64,000 bases of DNA from Terrimesophilobacter bigeumensis (GCF_039537265.1 NZ_BAABAE010000003.1:1364001-1428000); one strand, 5' to 3'. Counted from the stretch's first letter, positions 1 to 8,079 are shown. The notes: generated by a model from the letters alone, not told the origin. Numbers and translations: made by a program.

Positions 1-81
1 GGTCCTGGGCTCGGTACGGGTGAATCACGCTCTTCTTTCGTACCTTTGTTCGATCATTTTACCCTTAATCCGCAATTGCAA

Positions 82-117
82 TAGCAATTATTTTCTATCT
101 CTGCTAGAATCTTCCCA
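82..117 (+). promoter_or_regulatory. Leaderless promoter of the DUF222/HNH gene
   Basis: An extended -10 (TGC followed by TAGAAT at 105-110) ends six bases before the ATG at 117, so transcription should begin at or next to the start codon. No Shine-Dalgarno sequence is visible. A 6-bp inverted repeat (AATTGC at 74-79, GCAATT at 84-89) overlaps the -35 zone and could be an operator. Inferred from sequence only. Confidence 0.6.
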
Positions 118-1577
118 TGAGTTTCCCGACCTCAACCCTCGATTCGCCGGTAATCGCCGCCGGGTCGATGCTGTCGGATGGGCTCACTTCGGACTCGCTC
201 AGGAGCATTGCACTCCAGCTCGTGGAGGCGGTCCCGCCGCGGCGGGTGCAGGGTCTCGGGGATGACGATCTCCTCGATGTCGCGGGAGCGATCGAGCATC
301 TCGGGCGCTACGTCGACGCCCTGCGCGTCGAGGCTGCGGCGGAGATCTCGGAGCGGTCGCTCGTTGTCTGCCGAGCGGAGGGGCTGGCCGCGCGCAAGGG
401 TTGCCGCAACGCCGCTGAACTCATCGAACGTGTGACGCGGGTGTCGGGCGCGACCGCCGTGCGACGCATCAAGCTCGGCCAGCACACGCGCACGGATCTC
501 GCCGAGCCGGGCATGCCGCGGGCTCCGCGGTTCCAGTACGTCGCCGATGCGCTCGAGACCGGCCTGATCGGAGTGGATGCGGCAAGCGCGATCGTGGCCG
601 GCATCCGGCCCGCCCTGCATCGTGGGACCGTCGAGGGCATCCGTGCCGCCGAGGAAGAGCTGGTGGCCGCCGCGATCGGAACGAGTGATCTGGTGCCGAC
701 CGCGTGCACGGCGGACGAGGTCCGCCAGCAGGCCATGGTCTGGCAGGCGTACCTCGACCCGGACGGCATGGAGCCGGTCGAGCGGCGTGCCTGGAATGCG
801 CGTGGCTTCGAGGCCGGCACGCTGAGCGGTGGGCTCGTCCGCGGACGCTTCGCTCTCATGCCCGAGGTCGCCGCGAAGCTCAATCGGCTGTTCGACGCGT
901 ACCTGTCGCCGCGCGTGACGACTGAGTTCCGTACCGCGGAGGAGCAGGCCGAGGTCGATGCGGAGGCGGATCCCCGCACTCGCGACCAGCAGCGCCACGA
1001 TGTGGTCGCTGCGATGGTCGATCACTATTCCCGCAGCGACGAGCCGCCGACGATCGGTGGTGCGGCGCCGACGGTGCTCGTGACGGTGCGCGACACGGAC
1101 CTCGAAGCCAATCACGGTCGCGGTCACATCGACGGTGCGAAGTCGGATGTCTCGATGACGACGATCCGCCACCTGGCGTGCAGTGGCGGCCTCCAGTTCG
1201 TTTCGATCGACGCCTACGGCAGCATCCATGGTCTCGGTTCACCGCAGCGCTGCTTCACTTCCGCACAGCGCCGGGCGATCATCGCTCGCGACGGCGGATG
1301 CACGATCCCCGGATGCTCGATCCCCGCCGCCTGGTGCGAGATCCACCACGTCGACCCGGCCGAGAACAACGGACCTACCCATACAGATAATGGCGTTTTG
1401 CTCTGCTGGTTCCATCACCGAACGATCGAGACCTCGGGCTGGCAGATCAAAATGATCGGCGGCGCCCCGCACATCAAGCCACCACCCTGGATCAGTCACT
1501 CAGCATCCTGGCGGCCGGCCACCAAGTCCCCCACTATGCTCATCGACGCGGTAGAGAAACGTATGTTGCGCTGCTGA
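117..1577 (+). CDS. DUF222 / HNH endonuclease-domain protein (13E12 repeat family)
   Basis: A 486-residue protein of the DUF222 family with a C-terminal HNH nuclease motif. Residues about 1-330 are the helical DUF222 part. At about 390-440 two paired cysteines (GCTIPGC), the CEIHHVDP segment and LLCWFHH form the zinc/HNH nuclease site. These genes are abundant and multicopy in Microbacteriaceae and mycobacteria; their role is unsettled, and mobile-element or DNA-processing functions have been suggested. The ATG at 117 is chosen because a -10 hexamer sits six bases upstream, consistent with a leaderless mRNA. A decayed fragment of a second copy lies at 2155-2280, which points to past duplication or recombination here. 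The nuclease motif looks intact; the biological role is unknown. Confidence 0.9.
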   Translation: MSFPTSTLDSPVIAAGSMLSDGLTSDSLRSIALQLVEAVPPRRVQGLGDDDLLDVAGAIEHLGRYVDALRVEAAAEISERSLVVCRAEGLAARKGCRNAAELIERVTRVSGATAVRRIKLGQHTRTDLAEPGMPRAPRFQYVADALETGLIGVDAASAIVAGIRPALHRGTVEGIRAAEEELVAAAIGTSDLVPTACTADEVRQQAMVWQAYLDPDGMEPVERRAWNARGFEAGTLSGGLVRGRFALMPEVAAKLNRLFDAYLSPRVTTEFRTAEEQAEVDAEADPRTRDQQRHDVVAAMVDHYSRSDEPPTIGGAAPTVLVTVRDTDLEANHGRGHIDGAKSDVSMTTIRHLACSGGLQFVSIDAYGSIHGLGSPQRCFTSAQRRAIIARDGGCTIPGCSIPAAWCEIHHVDPAENNGPTHTDNGVLLCWFHHRTIETSGWQIKMIGGAPHIKPPPWISHSASWRPATKSPTMLIDAVEKRMLRC

Positions 1578-1585
1578 AGTGCGGG

Positions 1586-2119
1586 TCAGGTCTGAGCGCT
1601 CAGGTCAAGTGCCGCGCGTAGTTCGACGACGAGTTTCGGCATGTCAACTGGCGCATCGGTGTTCACGATGATCGTCGGGAACTGCGAGATTGGCCGAGCT
1701 GCCCGCACCAGCTGCTCCCACTCGAATCCGCGCTCGGTGTCCTGGTGAACCGGATGCCGGGGACGCTCCTCGAAGCGCCGCCGGGCCGTCTCAACGGACA
1801 CCTCACACCACACTTCGACGGCTACGTCGATACCGGCGTCGGCGACTCCCCGCCGGAAGAACTCTTCGTCCCGACCTCTCGCCCAGAACGACTCGACGAT
1901 CACCGGCCCATCGACCATGCCGACCAATGACCACATCACATCCGACGCCAGCGCGCCAAGCCGGCGGGTGTCCATTTGTACAGAGACGAGGTCGGCGAAT
2001 GCCTCCTTGATCGCATCCTTCGACACGACGGGGAACCCCAACTCGACTTCTAGACTGGCCGCCACCGTTGTCTTTCCTGAGCCCGGGATCCCATTTACTA
2101 CTACAGCAGCAGACGCCAT
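1586..2119 (-). CDS. AAA/P-loop kinase-like ATPase
   Basis: A 177-residue single-domain P-loop protein. Walker A (GIPGSGKTT) is at residues 10-18, followed by a D-A-I-K-E segment like that of small-molecule and nucleoside kinases of the zeta-toxin/AAA_33 type. The VIVESFWARGRDEEFF segment near residue 75 matches the Walker-B/substrate region of such kinases. The ATG at 2119 is the only good start; TAGTCT (2126-2131) stands six bases upstream, again a leaderless arrangement. It converges with the HNH gene (8-bp gap) and diverges from the TIR gene. The substrate cannot be read from the sequence. A chloramphenicol-phosphotransferase-like or zeta-like kinase is possible, but no antitoxin partner is visible. 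Confidence 0.75.
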   Translation of the reverse strand: MASAAVVVNGIPGSGKTTVAASLEVELGFPVVSKDAIKEAFADLVSVQMDTRRLGALASDVMWSLVGMVDGPVIVESFWARGRDEEFFRRGVADAGIDVAVEVWCEVSVETARRRFEERPRHPVHQDTERGFEWEQLVRAARPISQFPTIIVNTDAPVDMPKLVVELRAALDLSAQT

Positions 2120-2125
2120 CGGCTC

Positions 2126-2131
2126 AGACTA
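2126..2131 (-). promoter_or_regulatory. -10 element, leaderless promoter of the P-loop kinase gene
   Basis: Read leftwards, TAGTCT is followed by six bases (GAGCCG) and then the ATG at 2119. The TANNNT-N6-start spacing is the same as in front of the HNH and TIR genes. No clear -35 was seen. Confidence 0.45.
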
Positions 2132-2154
2132 TCCAGTAAGGGTAGGAAAGTCCC

Positions 2155-2280
2155 TATGCTTCCGTTCCCGCCATCTGGTGCGATATCCACACGTGGACCG
2201 CCAGCTAAGGCGGACACACCCATACCGACAGCCAGGTAACTCTATGTGCGGCCCGTGCGCTGGTCTCGGCTGGAGGGCTA
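2155..2280 (+). pseudogene. Decayed fragment of a DUF222/HNH gene
   Basis: Translated in shifting frames, this stretch reproduces the HNH region of the intact gene at 117-1577. ASVPAIWCDIH matches its CSIPAAWCEIH. After a one-base deletion near 2190, HVD follows. In another frame GGHTHTDSQVTLC matches GPTHTDNGVLLC, ending in a TCGGCTGG remnant of SGW. There are stop codons and at least two frameshifts, and nothing upstream of about 2155 matches. It is a 5'-truncated, non-functional relic lying immediately upstream of the TIR gene, evidence that this islet was built by insertion or recombination at a DUF222 copy. Confidence 0.75.
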
Positions 2281-2288
2281 GGGTGCGT

Positions 2289-2294
2289 TAGCAT
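2289..2294 (+). promoter_or_regulatory. -10 element, leaderless promoter of the TIR gene
   Basis: TAGCAT is followed by six bases and then the GTG at 2301. There is no Shine-Dalgarno sequence, and an in-frame TAG at 2289-2291 rules out an earlier start, so both translation and transcription should begin close to 2301. Confidence 0.5.
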
Positions 2295-2300
2295 GCGAGC

Positions 2301-3257
2301 GTGACTGAAGATCGAAAAGATCGAGACTTCGAGTATGACGTGGTTCTCTCGTTCGCCGGAGAGCAGAGAGTCTACGTCGAGGAAGTCGCTGGCCAGCTTC
2401 GAGGCTTCGGCATCCGGGTGTTCTACGACGATTACGAGCGTGCGAACCTCTGGGGCAAGGACCTCTACGAGCACCTCGACTACATCTATCAGCGCGCGGC
2501 CGAATATTGCATTCAGTTCGTTTCGGCCGAATATGCAAAAAAGGTCTGGACGACGCACGAACGAAAGAGCGCGCAAGCGCGGGCAATTCAGGACTCAAGC
2601 GAGTACATCCTTCCCGTGCGATTCGACTCGACGGAGATCCCTGGTCTTAGGTCGACTGTTGGGTATATCGAAGCATCCAATGTCACTCCTGCCGAACTCG
2701 CTCAACTAATCAGGACGAAACTCGGGCCGCGCGCCCGGAAGAAGTACTTTCCTCCAGTCCCTGACCGGCTCTATAGCGCGCTCGAAGCCGACACGCATGA
2801 GGAACAAGAGGCCGTGCTCGAAATCGCTCACTCATTCATGGCAAGTCTTCTCCGCATGTCCAAACCGGAGCGATCCTTGGTGGCCTCAATTTTTGCGGTG
2901 GGATGCACGAGTGAGATGCCAGACAACGTCCACATCGAACTTGATCTGCTCCGACGAGATTTGGGCGTCACTCCAGCCGAGGCGATCGCGACCTTAAAGG
3001 GCATGAGTTCGATTGGAATCGAGGTCGAAGAACGTCATGATGAAGAAGGCCACGGCGACATGATCACAGTGAGGTGGCTCGATATGCGAGTACACGAGAT
3101 AGATTCCCTCACGGAGAATTACTCGTTTACGCGCTCGACTGAGATCGCCGCGGCCATGCTTGAAGTGGGGCTTGATCACTACTGCATGCAGTGTGCGCGC
3201 GATCGTGTAGAGGAACTGGACTTCTCCGATCTCGCGTCGATCGACGGCACGGCGTAG
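2301..3257 (+). CDS. TIR-domain protein, probable NAD-processing effector
   Basis: A 318-residue protein. Residues about 10-140 form a TIR domain: the first strand is DVVLSFAGEQ, the BB-loop region is YDDYERANLWG, and the helix carries VWTTHER, giving a WxxxE motif with W83 and E87. In NAD-cleaving TIR domains such as SARM1 the glutamate of this motif is catalytic, so NADase activity is plausible. Residues about 150-318 are not a family I recognise and may sense a trigger or mediate oligomerisation. GTG at 2301 is the first possible start after an in-frame stop. Codon use is visibly more AT-rich (many GAA, GAT, AAA) than in neighbouring genes, suggesting horizontal acquisition. No ThsA, Argonaute or cyclase partner is adjacent, so a known defence type cannot be assigned. 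Confidence 0.85.
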   Translation: MTEDRKDRDFEYDVVLSFAGEQRVYVEEVAGQLRGFGIRVFYDDYERANLWGKDLYEHLDYIYQRAAEYCIQFVSAEYAKKVWTTHERKSAQARAIQDSSEYILPVRFDSTEIPGLRSTVGYIEASNVTPAELAQLIRTKLGPRARKKYFPPVPDRLYSALEADTHEEQEAVLEIAHSFMASLLRMSKPERSLVASIFAVGCTSEMPDNVHIELDLLRRDLGVTPAEAIATLKGMSSIGIEVEERHDEEGHGDMITVRWLDMRVHEIDSLTENYSFTRSTEIAAAMLEVGLDHYCMQCARDRVEELDFSDLASIDGTA

Positions 3258-3336
3258 CTGCGTATGCCACTCGAACAAGCAAAGCAACCCGGCTGACGAA
3301 AGGGCACGCAAGCGCCGACGACGATAAGCGTCTCTA

Positions 3337-4107
3337 TCATTCCCCGACGAACTCTGCCTTGCGCTTTTGCTGGAACGCGGCGAAACCCTCGCGGTAGTCG
3401 GCGGTCATGCGCAGGTGCTCCTGGGCGACGTTCTCCTCAGCGACTGACTCCCACAGGCCTACGCGGTCGTCCCGTAGCTGAGCAATGAGTTTCTTGCTCG
3501 CCAGGAACGCCTGCGTTGCACCGGATGCTGCGGTCGCCGCCTTAGCGCGCGCGAAATCGAGGAGTTCGGCATCCGGGATCGCACGACTGAACAGGCCGGC
3601 CGCGACCGCCTCCGCGCCCGACATGAGCTCGGCGGTGTAGATCAGATCTAGGGCGCGGTGCGCACCCAGCCGCTCGAAGAACAGGGCGTGCCCGCCTGAG
3701 TCGAGCGTCGCCCCGAGGTTCGCGAACGGGGAACCGAGCTTCGCACCCTCCGCGACATAGACGACATCCGTGGCGATCAAAAGACCCAGGCCGATTCCGA
3801 GACACGCACCATGGGCCGCCGCGAAGGTCGGAGCGGGGAAATCGGCCAGAGCCCGCATGACCGGACCGAACGCGTCGCGGAGGAAAACGAGCGCATCATC
3901 CGTCGCGGGGTCGACCGCGGAGATGTCACGGCCGGCACAGAAAGCACGACCTTCGCCACGGAGGAGGAGAGCCCGCGGGGATGCCGCAGCCGCCTCCTGC
4001 AGACAAGCGCCCAGCTCCACCAGCGCTGCGTCGTCGAGGGCGTTGAGCTTGTCGGGGATCTCCAGAACTACCTCAGCGACGCCATGGGAGATGTTCAACG
4101 TGATCAT
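3337..4107 (-). CDS. paaG: Enoyl-CoA hydratase/isomerase, probable 1,2-epoxyphenylacetyl-CoA isomerase
   Basis: A 256-residue crotonase-fold protein downstream of paaE. PaaG converts ring-1,2-epoxyphenylacetyl-CoA to the oxepin. Several features favour PaaG over a hydratase. The first hydratase glutamate is absent (GIGLGLL instead of G-x-E-L). The single acidic residue is D136 in ATLDSGG, the position of the PaaG catalytic aspartate. The C-terminus TADYREGFAAFQQKR resembles PaaG. The oxyanion-hole segment FCAGRD is intact. An 82-bp gap holding a REP element separates it from paaE, so it is probably the last gene of the leftward paa operon or has weak independent expression. A general enoyl-CoA isomerase remains possible. 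Confidence 0.8.
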   Translation of the reverse strand: MITLNISHGVAEVVLEIPDKLNALDDAALVELGACLQEAAAASPRALLLRGEGRAFCAGRDISAVDPATDDALVFLRDAFGPVMRALADFPAPTFAAAHGACLGIGLGLLIATDVVYVAEGAKLGSPFANLGATLDSGGHALFFERLGAHRALDLIYTAELMSGAEAVAAGLFSRAIPDAELLDFARAKAATAASGATQAFLASKKLIAQLRDDRVGLWESVAEENVAQEHLRMTADYREGFAAFQQKRKAEFVGE

Positions 4108-4136
4108 CGGTACTCTCCGGTCTCTCGTGGTTCCTC

Positions 4137-4178
4137 GGTTTCGATACGCACCGCTGCGCGGAGCTACTCAACCAGCGG
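4137..4178 (+). repeat. REP-like palindromic repeat, copy 1
   Basis: The 42-bp element begins GGTTTCGATACGC and ends GCTACTCAACCAGCGG, around a short GC-rich palindromic core. Both ends recur at 31670-31712. From memory, similar intergenic repeats are dispersed in Microbacteriaceae genomes. It lies between paaE and paaG and could stabilise or attenuate the transcript. Confidence 0.8.
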
Positions 4179-4189
4179 AACGGTCCACG

Positions 4190-5359
4190 TCAGCTGTCGT
4201 AGTTGACGGTCACGGCATCACTCGTCGGATGCGACTGGCAGGTGAGCACATAGCCTCGCTCCAACTCCTCCGGTTCGAGAGCATAGTTCTCGTCCATGTC
4301 GACCGTACCCGCGACGAGCTTCGCCCGACAGGTACCGCACACTCCCCCTGCGCACGCGAACGGCACATCCGACCGCACCCGAAGCGCAGCATTCAGCACC
4401 GTCTCCCGGCTGTGCAACGCCGTCGTCACCGTCGCCGACACCCCATCGAGCGTGAAGTTGATCGTGTGAACACCTTCGCTCTCGTCGACGACGACCGGCC
4501 TGCCGTGCTGCCCCTCCGGGCGATCCGGCCGGTCCGTCGTGAACAACTCGAACCGCACGTGCTTGCGATCGACGCCGGCCTCCTCGAGCGTGTCCCGCAC
4601 GAGCTGCACGAGCTCGAACGGACCGCAGATGAACCACTCATCGACATCCTGCGGACGAACCAGGTGCTCGAGGAACACATGCAGACGCTCGGCATCCAGC
4701 CGGCCGGAGAGGACATCCGACACCCGCCGCTCCCGCGTCAGCACATGGAAGAGCGCGAACCGCGAAGGGTAACGATCCTTGAGTTCGGCGAGCTCCTCGA
4801 GGAACATGACATCCTGCGCCGTGCGATTCGAATAGACGAGACTGAACCGCGTGTTCGGCGACGACGCGAGCAGCGTCCGCGCGAGCGCCATGACCGGAGT
4901 GATCCCCGACCCTGCCGCGATCGCGGCATAGTGGCGGTCGGTGTCGCGCTCACCCGATTCTCCCCCGGATACCGGCGCGAGCTGCGTCGTGAAGGTACCC
5001 TGCGGGCTCATGACGTCGATGACCGTGCCGGCCGTGAGCGACTCATTCGCCCAGGTCGAGAACTCGCCGCCCAGGTCGCGCTTGATCGCCACCCTCAACT
5101 CCCCCGGCAGGGGCGCAGCACAGATCGAGTAACTGCGGCGCAGCTCCCTGCCGTTCAGCTCCTTGCGCAAGGCGAGGTACTGTCCCGGGGCGTAGTCGTA
5201 CTCGCCGGCGAACTCCACCGGCACCGCGAACGTGACCTCGATCGAATCCTCGGTGAGCCTGCGCACCTCCCGCACCGCGAGCGGATGGAACCGGGCGCGC
5301 TTGCGAAGAGTGGCCGGCTCGAGCGAGGCCGACTCGAGCGCAGCTTCGTCCGGCGCCAC
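4190..5359 (-). CDS. paaE: Phenylacetyl-CoA epoxidase, reductase subunit PaaE
   Basis: A 389-residue electron-transfer subunit of the ring-1,2-phenylacetyl-CoA epoxidase. It passes electrons from NAD(P)H through FAD and a plant-type 2Fe-2S centre to the PaaA di-iron site. An N-terminal FAD domain (REL RRSYSICA segment) and an NAD domain (GSGITPVMALARTLL) are followed by a C-terminal ferredoxin domain whose cysteines (CAGGVCGTC near residue 335-345, then a fourth in LTCQSHP) ligate the cluster. The GTG start overlaps the paaD stop by one base (TAGTG), showing translational coupling. Length and domain order are typical of the family. Confidence 0.95.
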   Translation of the reverse strand: MAPDEAALESASLEPATLRKRARFHPLAVREVRRLTEDSIEVTFAVPVEFAGEYDYAPGQYLALRKELNGRELRRSYSICAAPLPGELRVAIKRDLGGEFSTWANESLTAGTVIDVMSPQGTFTTQLAPVSGGESGERDTDRHYAAIAAGSGITPVMALARTLLASSPNTRFSLVYSNRTAQDVMFLEELAELKDRYPSRFALFHVLTRERRVSDVLSGRLDAERLHVFLEHLVRPQDVDEWFICGPFELVQLVRDTLEEAGVDRKHVRFELFTTDRPDRPEGQHGRPVVVDESEGVHTINFTLDGVSATVTTALHSRETVLNAALRVRSDVPFACAGGVCGTCRAKLVAGTVDMDENYALEPEELERGYVLTCQSHPTSDAVTVNYDS

Positions 5360-5901
5360 TAGAGCACCTTGAAGTAGTCGAACGGCTCCTGACAGGCGTT
5401 GCAGGCGTAGAGCGCCTTACAGCTCGTCGAACCGAACCGCGAGGTCTCGCGCGTGTCGAGCGAACCGCACTGGGGGCACCTGACCGAGAGCGCGAGCCTG
5501 GTCGGGCCGGTCCGCCTCACCGGAGTCAGTCCCGACGGCGGCGCGATCCCGTACTCCTCGAGCTTGCGCTTGCCGGCCGCGGACATCCAGTCGGTCGTCC
5601 ATGCCGGCGAGAGCACGAGCTCGACTTGGGGCTCCGGGTACCCGGCCGCGTCGAGCGCGGAGACGACATCATCGCGGATGGCGCCCATCGCCGGGCAACC
5701 CGAATAGGTCGGGGTGATCGTCACGTGCGCACGGCCATCGACGATCTCCGCAGAACGCAGCACCCCGAGATCCTCGATCGTGAGCACGGGCACCTCGGGG
5801 TCGAGCACCGTCGCCGCGACATCCCAGATACGCGCCGCCTCCGCATCGGACGGGCGGGGCCGGGCCTGCGCTTCGAGCGTGCCCCCTCGTGTCTCGATCA
5901 C
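5359..5901 (-). CDS. paaD: Phenylacetate degradation protein PaaD (Fe-S/maturation factor)
   Basis: A 180-residue PaaD. The N-terminal part (DPEVPVLTIEDLGVLR) is a DUF59/MIP18-type domain linked to metal or Fe-S assembly. The C-terminus holds two CxxC pairs (CPQC near residue 140, CNAC near 168) plus an additional Cys, typical of PaaD zinc or iron binding. It is needed for epoxidase maturation in characterised systems. Its GTG start overlaps the paaC stop by four bases (GTGA), placing it firmly inside the paaABCDE operon. Confidence 0.95.
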   Translation of the reverse strand: MIETRGGTLEAQARPRPSDAEAARIWDVAATVLDPEVPVLTIEDLGVLRSAEIVDGRAHVTITPTYSGCPAMGAIRDDVVSALDAAGYPEPQVELVLSPAWTTDWMSAAGKRKLEEYGIAPPSGLTPVRRTGPTRLALSVRCPQCGSLDTRETSRFGSTSCKALYACNACQEPFDYFKVL

Positions 5902-6728
5902 CAGGTCGCCTCCGGATGCGCACGCGCCAGCACCTGCATCTCCGCGAGCAACGGCCCCAGGAACTCGGTGTGGACGCCGTCGCGGCCGCCACCGCGGGCG
6001 ACGAACCCCCTGAGGCCCTCGGTCGCGGGGCGTTCGAGTTCCGCGCGGGCGAGCACCTCGCCGGTCAACCGGTCGAAATCCTCGCGCAGGCTCGACGGGA
6101 GCACGGCGACACCGTCAAGGGAGGCGACGAGTTCGTCGTCGCGGAACAACTCATCGACGTAGGGCCACATGACGCCGAGCCCGGCGATCATCCGCCTCCG
6201 GGACTCCTCGGTGCCGAGTGCGAGCCGCAGCACCCACTGGGTCGCGTGGTCGCGGTGGTAGTCGACCTCCTTGACGGCCTTCGCGGCGATCGCGGCAAGA
6301 GTCGCATCCGACGAGTCGGCAAGCCGGCGGTGGAGCTCGAACTGGTAGAACGACGCGATCAGCTGCCGCGCGATCGTGTGGGCGAAATCACCGTTCGGCT
6401 GCTCGAAGAGTTGCGCGTTCCTGAACTCCGGCTCGTCGCGGAAGTAGGCGAGGTCGTCCTCCGTCTTGTCCCAGGCGAGCGCCGCATAGCTCAGGAACGA
6501 ACGCGCGTGGCCGAGCTGGTCGAGACCGATGTTACCGAGGGCGACATCCTCCTCGAGCTCCGGCGCACGCGCGATCCACCACCCCAGCCGCTGGGCCAGG
6601 ATGAGTGCATCATCACCGAGGCGCTGCGCGTAGTTCGCTACCGCCTCTGTCGGTTTCTCGCCGGCCTCGGTGATCTTCTCGGCGGTCAGTGCCTCGCCCG
6701 CCGAGATCCGGAACGACGTGTCGCTCAC
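5898..6728 (-). CDS. paaC: Phenylacetyl-CoA epoxidase, structural subunit PaaC
   Basis: A 276-residue helical, ferritin-like subunit that forms a heterodimer with the catalytic PaaA. It lacks a complete di-iron site in known systems and serves structural and substrate-binding roles. The sequence opens with the ITEAGEKPTEAVANYAQRLGDDALILAQRLGWW helix region (seen at residues about 16-50) and has the HRDHATQWVLRLALGTEESRRR segment characteristic of PaaC. Its GTG start overlaps the paaB stop by four bases. No anomaly was noticed. Confidence 0.95.
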   Translation of the reverse strand: MSDTSFRISAGEALTAEKITEAGEKPTEAVANYAQRLGDDALILAQRLGWWIARAPELEEDVALGNIGLDQLGHARSFLSYAALAWDKTEDDLAYFRDEPEFRNAQLFEQPNGDFAHTIARQLIASFYQFELHRRLADSSDATLAAIAAKAVKEVDYHRDHATQWVLRLALGTEESRRRMIAGLGVMWPYVDELFRDDELVASLDGVAVLPSSLREDFDRLTGEVLARAELERPATEGLRGFVARGGGRDGVHTEFLGPLLAEMQVLARAHPEATW

Positions 6729-7030
6729 AAGTGCTTCACTCCCTCGGACTCCGTGTAGTAGCTCGCGTGGCGGTACTCCTTGCCGCGCGGGCTCTCGAAG
6801 AACGCTCCCTTGGCATCCGGGTCGGAGGCGATGATGTCGCTCGAGCGCACGACCCAGATCGAGACGCCCTCGTTGCGTCGCGTATAGAGGTCGCGCGCGT
6901 TGCGCACGGCCATCTCCGCGTCGGGGGCGTGCAGGGAGCCGGCGTGCAGGTGGGACAGGCCGCGAGACGAGCGCACGAAGACCTCCCAGAGCGGCCAGGG
7001 TTCTGTCTCATCGGAACCGGGGGCGCTCAT
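6725..7030 (-). CDS. paaB: Phenylacetyl-CoA epoxidase, subunit PaaB
   Basis: A 101-residue small subunit bridging the PaaAC heterodimers of the epoxidase. Characteristic segments are WPLWEVFVRSSRGLSHLH at the N-terminus and DAEMAVRNARDLYTRRNEG in the middle. Its ATG overlaps the paaA stop by four bases (ATGA). Size and sequence are typical. Confidence 0.95.
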   Translation of the reverse strand: MSAPGSDETEPWPLWEVFVRSSRGLSHLHAGSLHAPDAEMAVRNARDLYTRRNEGVSIWVVRSSDIIASDPDAKGAFFESPRGKEYRHASYYTESEGVKHL

Positions 7031-8001
7031 GATGCGAGTCTTTCTGCGTCGCGAGCGGATGCCTCGCGCGCGGCATACGCCGCCGCGGCCTCGCGCACCC
7101 AGGCACCGCCCTCATGGGCCTCACGCCGCCGCTCGAGCCGGATCGCATTGGCCGGCCCGCGACCCTTGAGCACCTCGGTGAACTCGTTCCAGTCGAGCTC
7201 GCCGTAGTCGTAGTGGCCGCGCTCCTCGTTCCACTTCAGGTCGGGGTCGGGCAACGTGAGCCCGAGCACCTCGGCCTGCGGCACGATCATGTCGACGAAG
7301 CGCTGACGGAGGTCGTCGTTGCTGAAGCGCTTGATGTTCCAGGCCATCGACTGCGCAGAGTTCGGGCTGTCGGCATCGGGCGGCCCGAACATCATGAGGG
7401 CCGGCGCGTACCAGCGGTTGACGGACTCCTGCGCCATCTCGTGCTGCTCCGCGGTGCCGCGCGAGAGGTGCAGCAGGATCTCGAAGCCCTGCCGCTGGTG
7501 GAACGACTCCTCCTTGCAGATGCGCACCATCGCACGCCCATACGGACCAAAGGATGCGCGGCACAGCGGCACCTGGTTGCAGATCGCGGCGCCATCGACG
7601 AGCCAGCCGATCGAACCCATGTCGGCCCAGGTCGGCGTCGGATAGTTGAAGATCGAGGAGTACTTCGCCTTGCCCGAAATGAGGTCCTCGGTCATCCGGT
7701 CGCGCGTGACGCCGAGCGTCTGCGCGGCCGAGTAGAGGTAGAGGCCGTGGCCCGCCTCATCCTGCACCTTGGCCATGAGGATGGCCTTGCGCTTGAGGCT
7801 CGGCGCGCGGGTGATCCAGTTGCCTTCCGGCTGCATCCCGATGATCTCGGAGTGCGCGTGCTGGGAGATCTGCCGCACGAGCGTCTTGCGGTAGGCATCC
7901 GGCATCCAGTCGGCAGGCTCGACGCGCTGGTCGGCGGCGATGAGCTCGTCGAAGCGAGCGCGGCCCGCCGGGTCCTCCACGACCTCCGTGGTCGCCTCCA
8001 T
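7027..8001 (-). CDS. paaA: Phenylacetyl-CoA epoxidase, catalytic subunit PaaA
   Basis: A 324-residue di-iron monooxygenase subunit that epoxidises the aromatic ring of phenylacetyl-CoA. The iron ligands are visible in two E-x-x-H motifs, DEAGH near residue 85 and EESFH near 165. The ATG at 8001 is preceded by GGAG at suitable spacing. It is the first gene of the leftward paaABCDE(-G) operon. A 22-bp PaaR-type operator lies 57-78 bases upstream, in the space shared with the divergent paaI. Confidence 0.96.
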   Translation of the reverse strand: MEATTEVVEDPAGRARFDELIAADQRVEPADWMPDAYRKTLVRQISQHAHSEIIGMQPEGNWITRAPSLKRKAILMAKVQDEAGHGLYLYSAAQTLGVTRDRMTEDLISGKAKYSSIFNYPTPTWADMGSIGWLVDGAAICNQVPLCRASFGPYGRAMVRICKEESFHQRQGFEILLHLSRGTAEQHEMAQESVNRWYAPALMMFGPPDADSPNSAQSMAWNIKRFSNDDLRQRFVDMIVPQAEVLGLTLPDPDLKWNEERGHYDYGELDWNEFTEVLKGRGPANAIRLERRREAHEGGAWVREAAAAYAAREASARDAERLAS

Positions 8002-8057
8002 GTGCCACTCCGTTCCGCGTCGAGCGGGTCAGAAACCGGATACCGCAGGCTCTAGCG

Positions 8058-8079
8058 ACTGACCGACCGTTCGTTTAGG
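8058..8079. promoter_or_regulatory. PaaR (TetR) operator between paaA and paaI
   Basis: A 22-bp site beginning ACTGACCG and ending TTCGTTTAGG matches, in spacing and most positions, the site recalled for corynebacterial PaaR (ACTNACCG, N2, CG, N2, CGGTNAGT). A second copy with 18 of 22 identical bases lies at 12969-12990. It overlaps the -35 zone of the paaI promoter, whose -10 is TAGGCT at 8076-8081 or 8088-8093, so binding would repress both directions. Confidence 0.75.

Noticed and set aside
1592..1603. Palindrome CTGAGCGCTCAG as an operator or terminator
   Set aside because: It lies within the last codons of the P-loop kinase gene, is only 12 bases and lacks any promoter context.
2293..2304. 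Three-codon upstream frame (ATG CGA GCG TGA) whose stop overlaps the TIR start
   Set aside because: The TAGCAT hexamer six bases before the GTG makes the ATG part of the promoter; a leaderless start explains the arrangement more simply.
2301..3257. Thoeris defence system
   Set aside because: No ThsA-type SIR2/SLOG or macro-domain effector gene is adjacent; only the TIR protein is present.
3770..5362. Long rightward open frame opposite paaG/paaE (530 codons)
   Set aside because: It is antisense to clear paa genes, is Arg-rich and low in hydrophobic pattern, and has no start signal; it is a by-product of high GC content.
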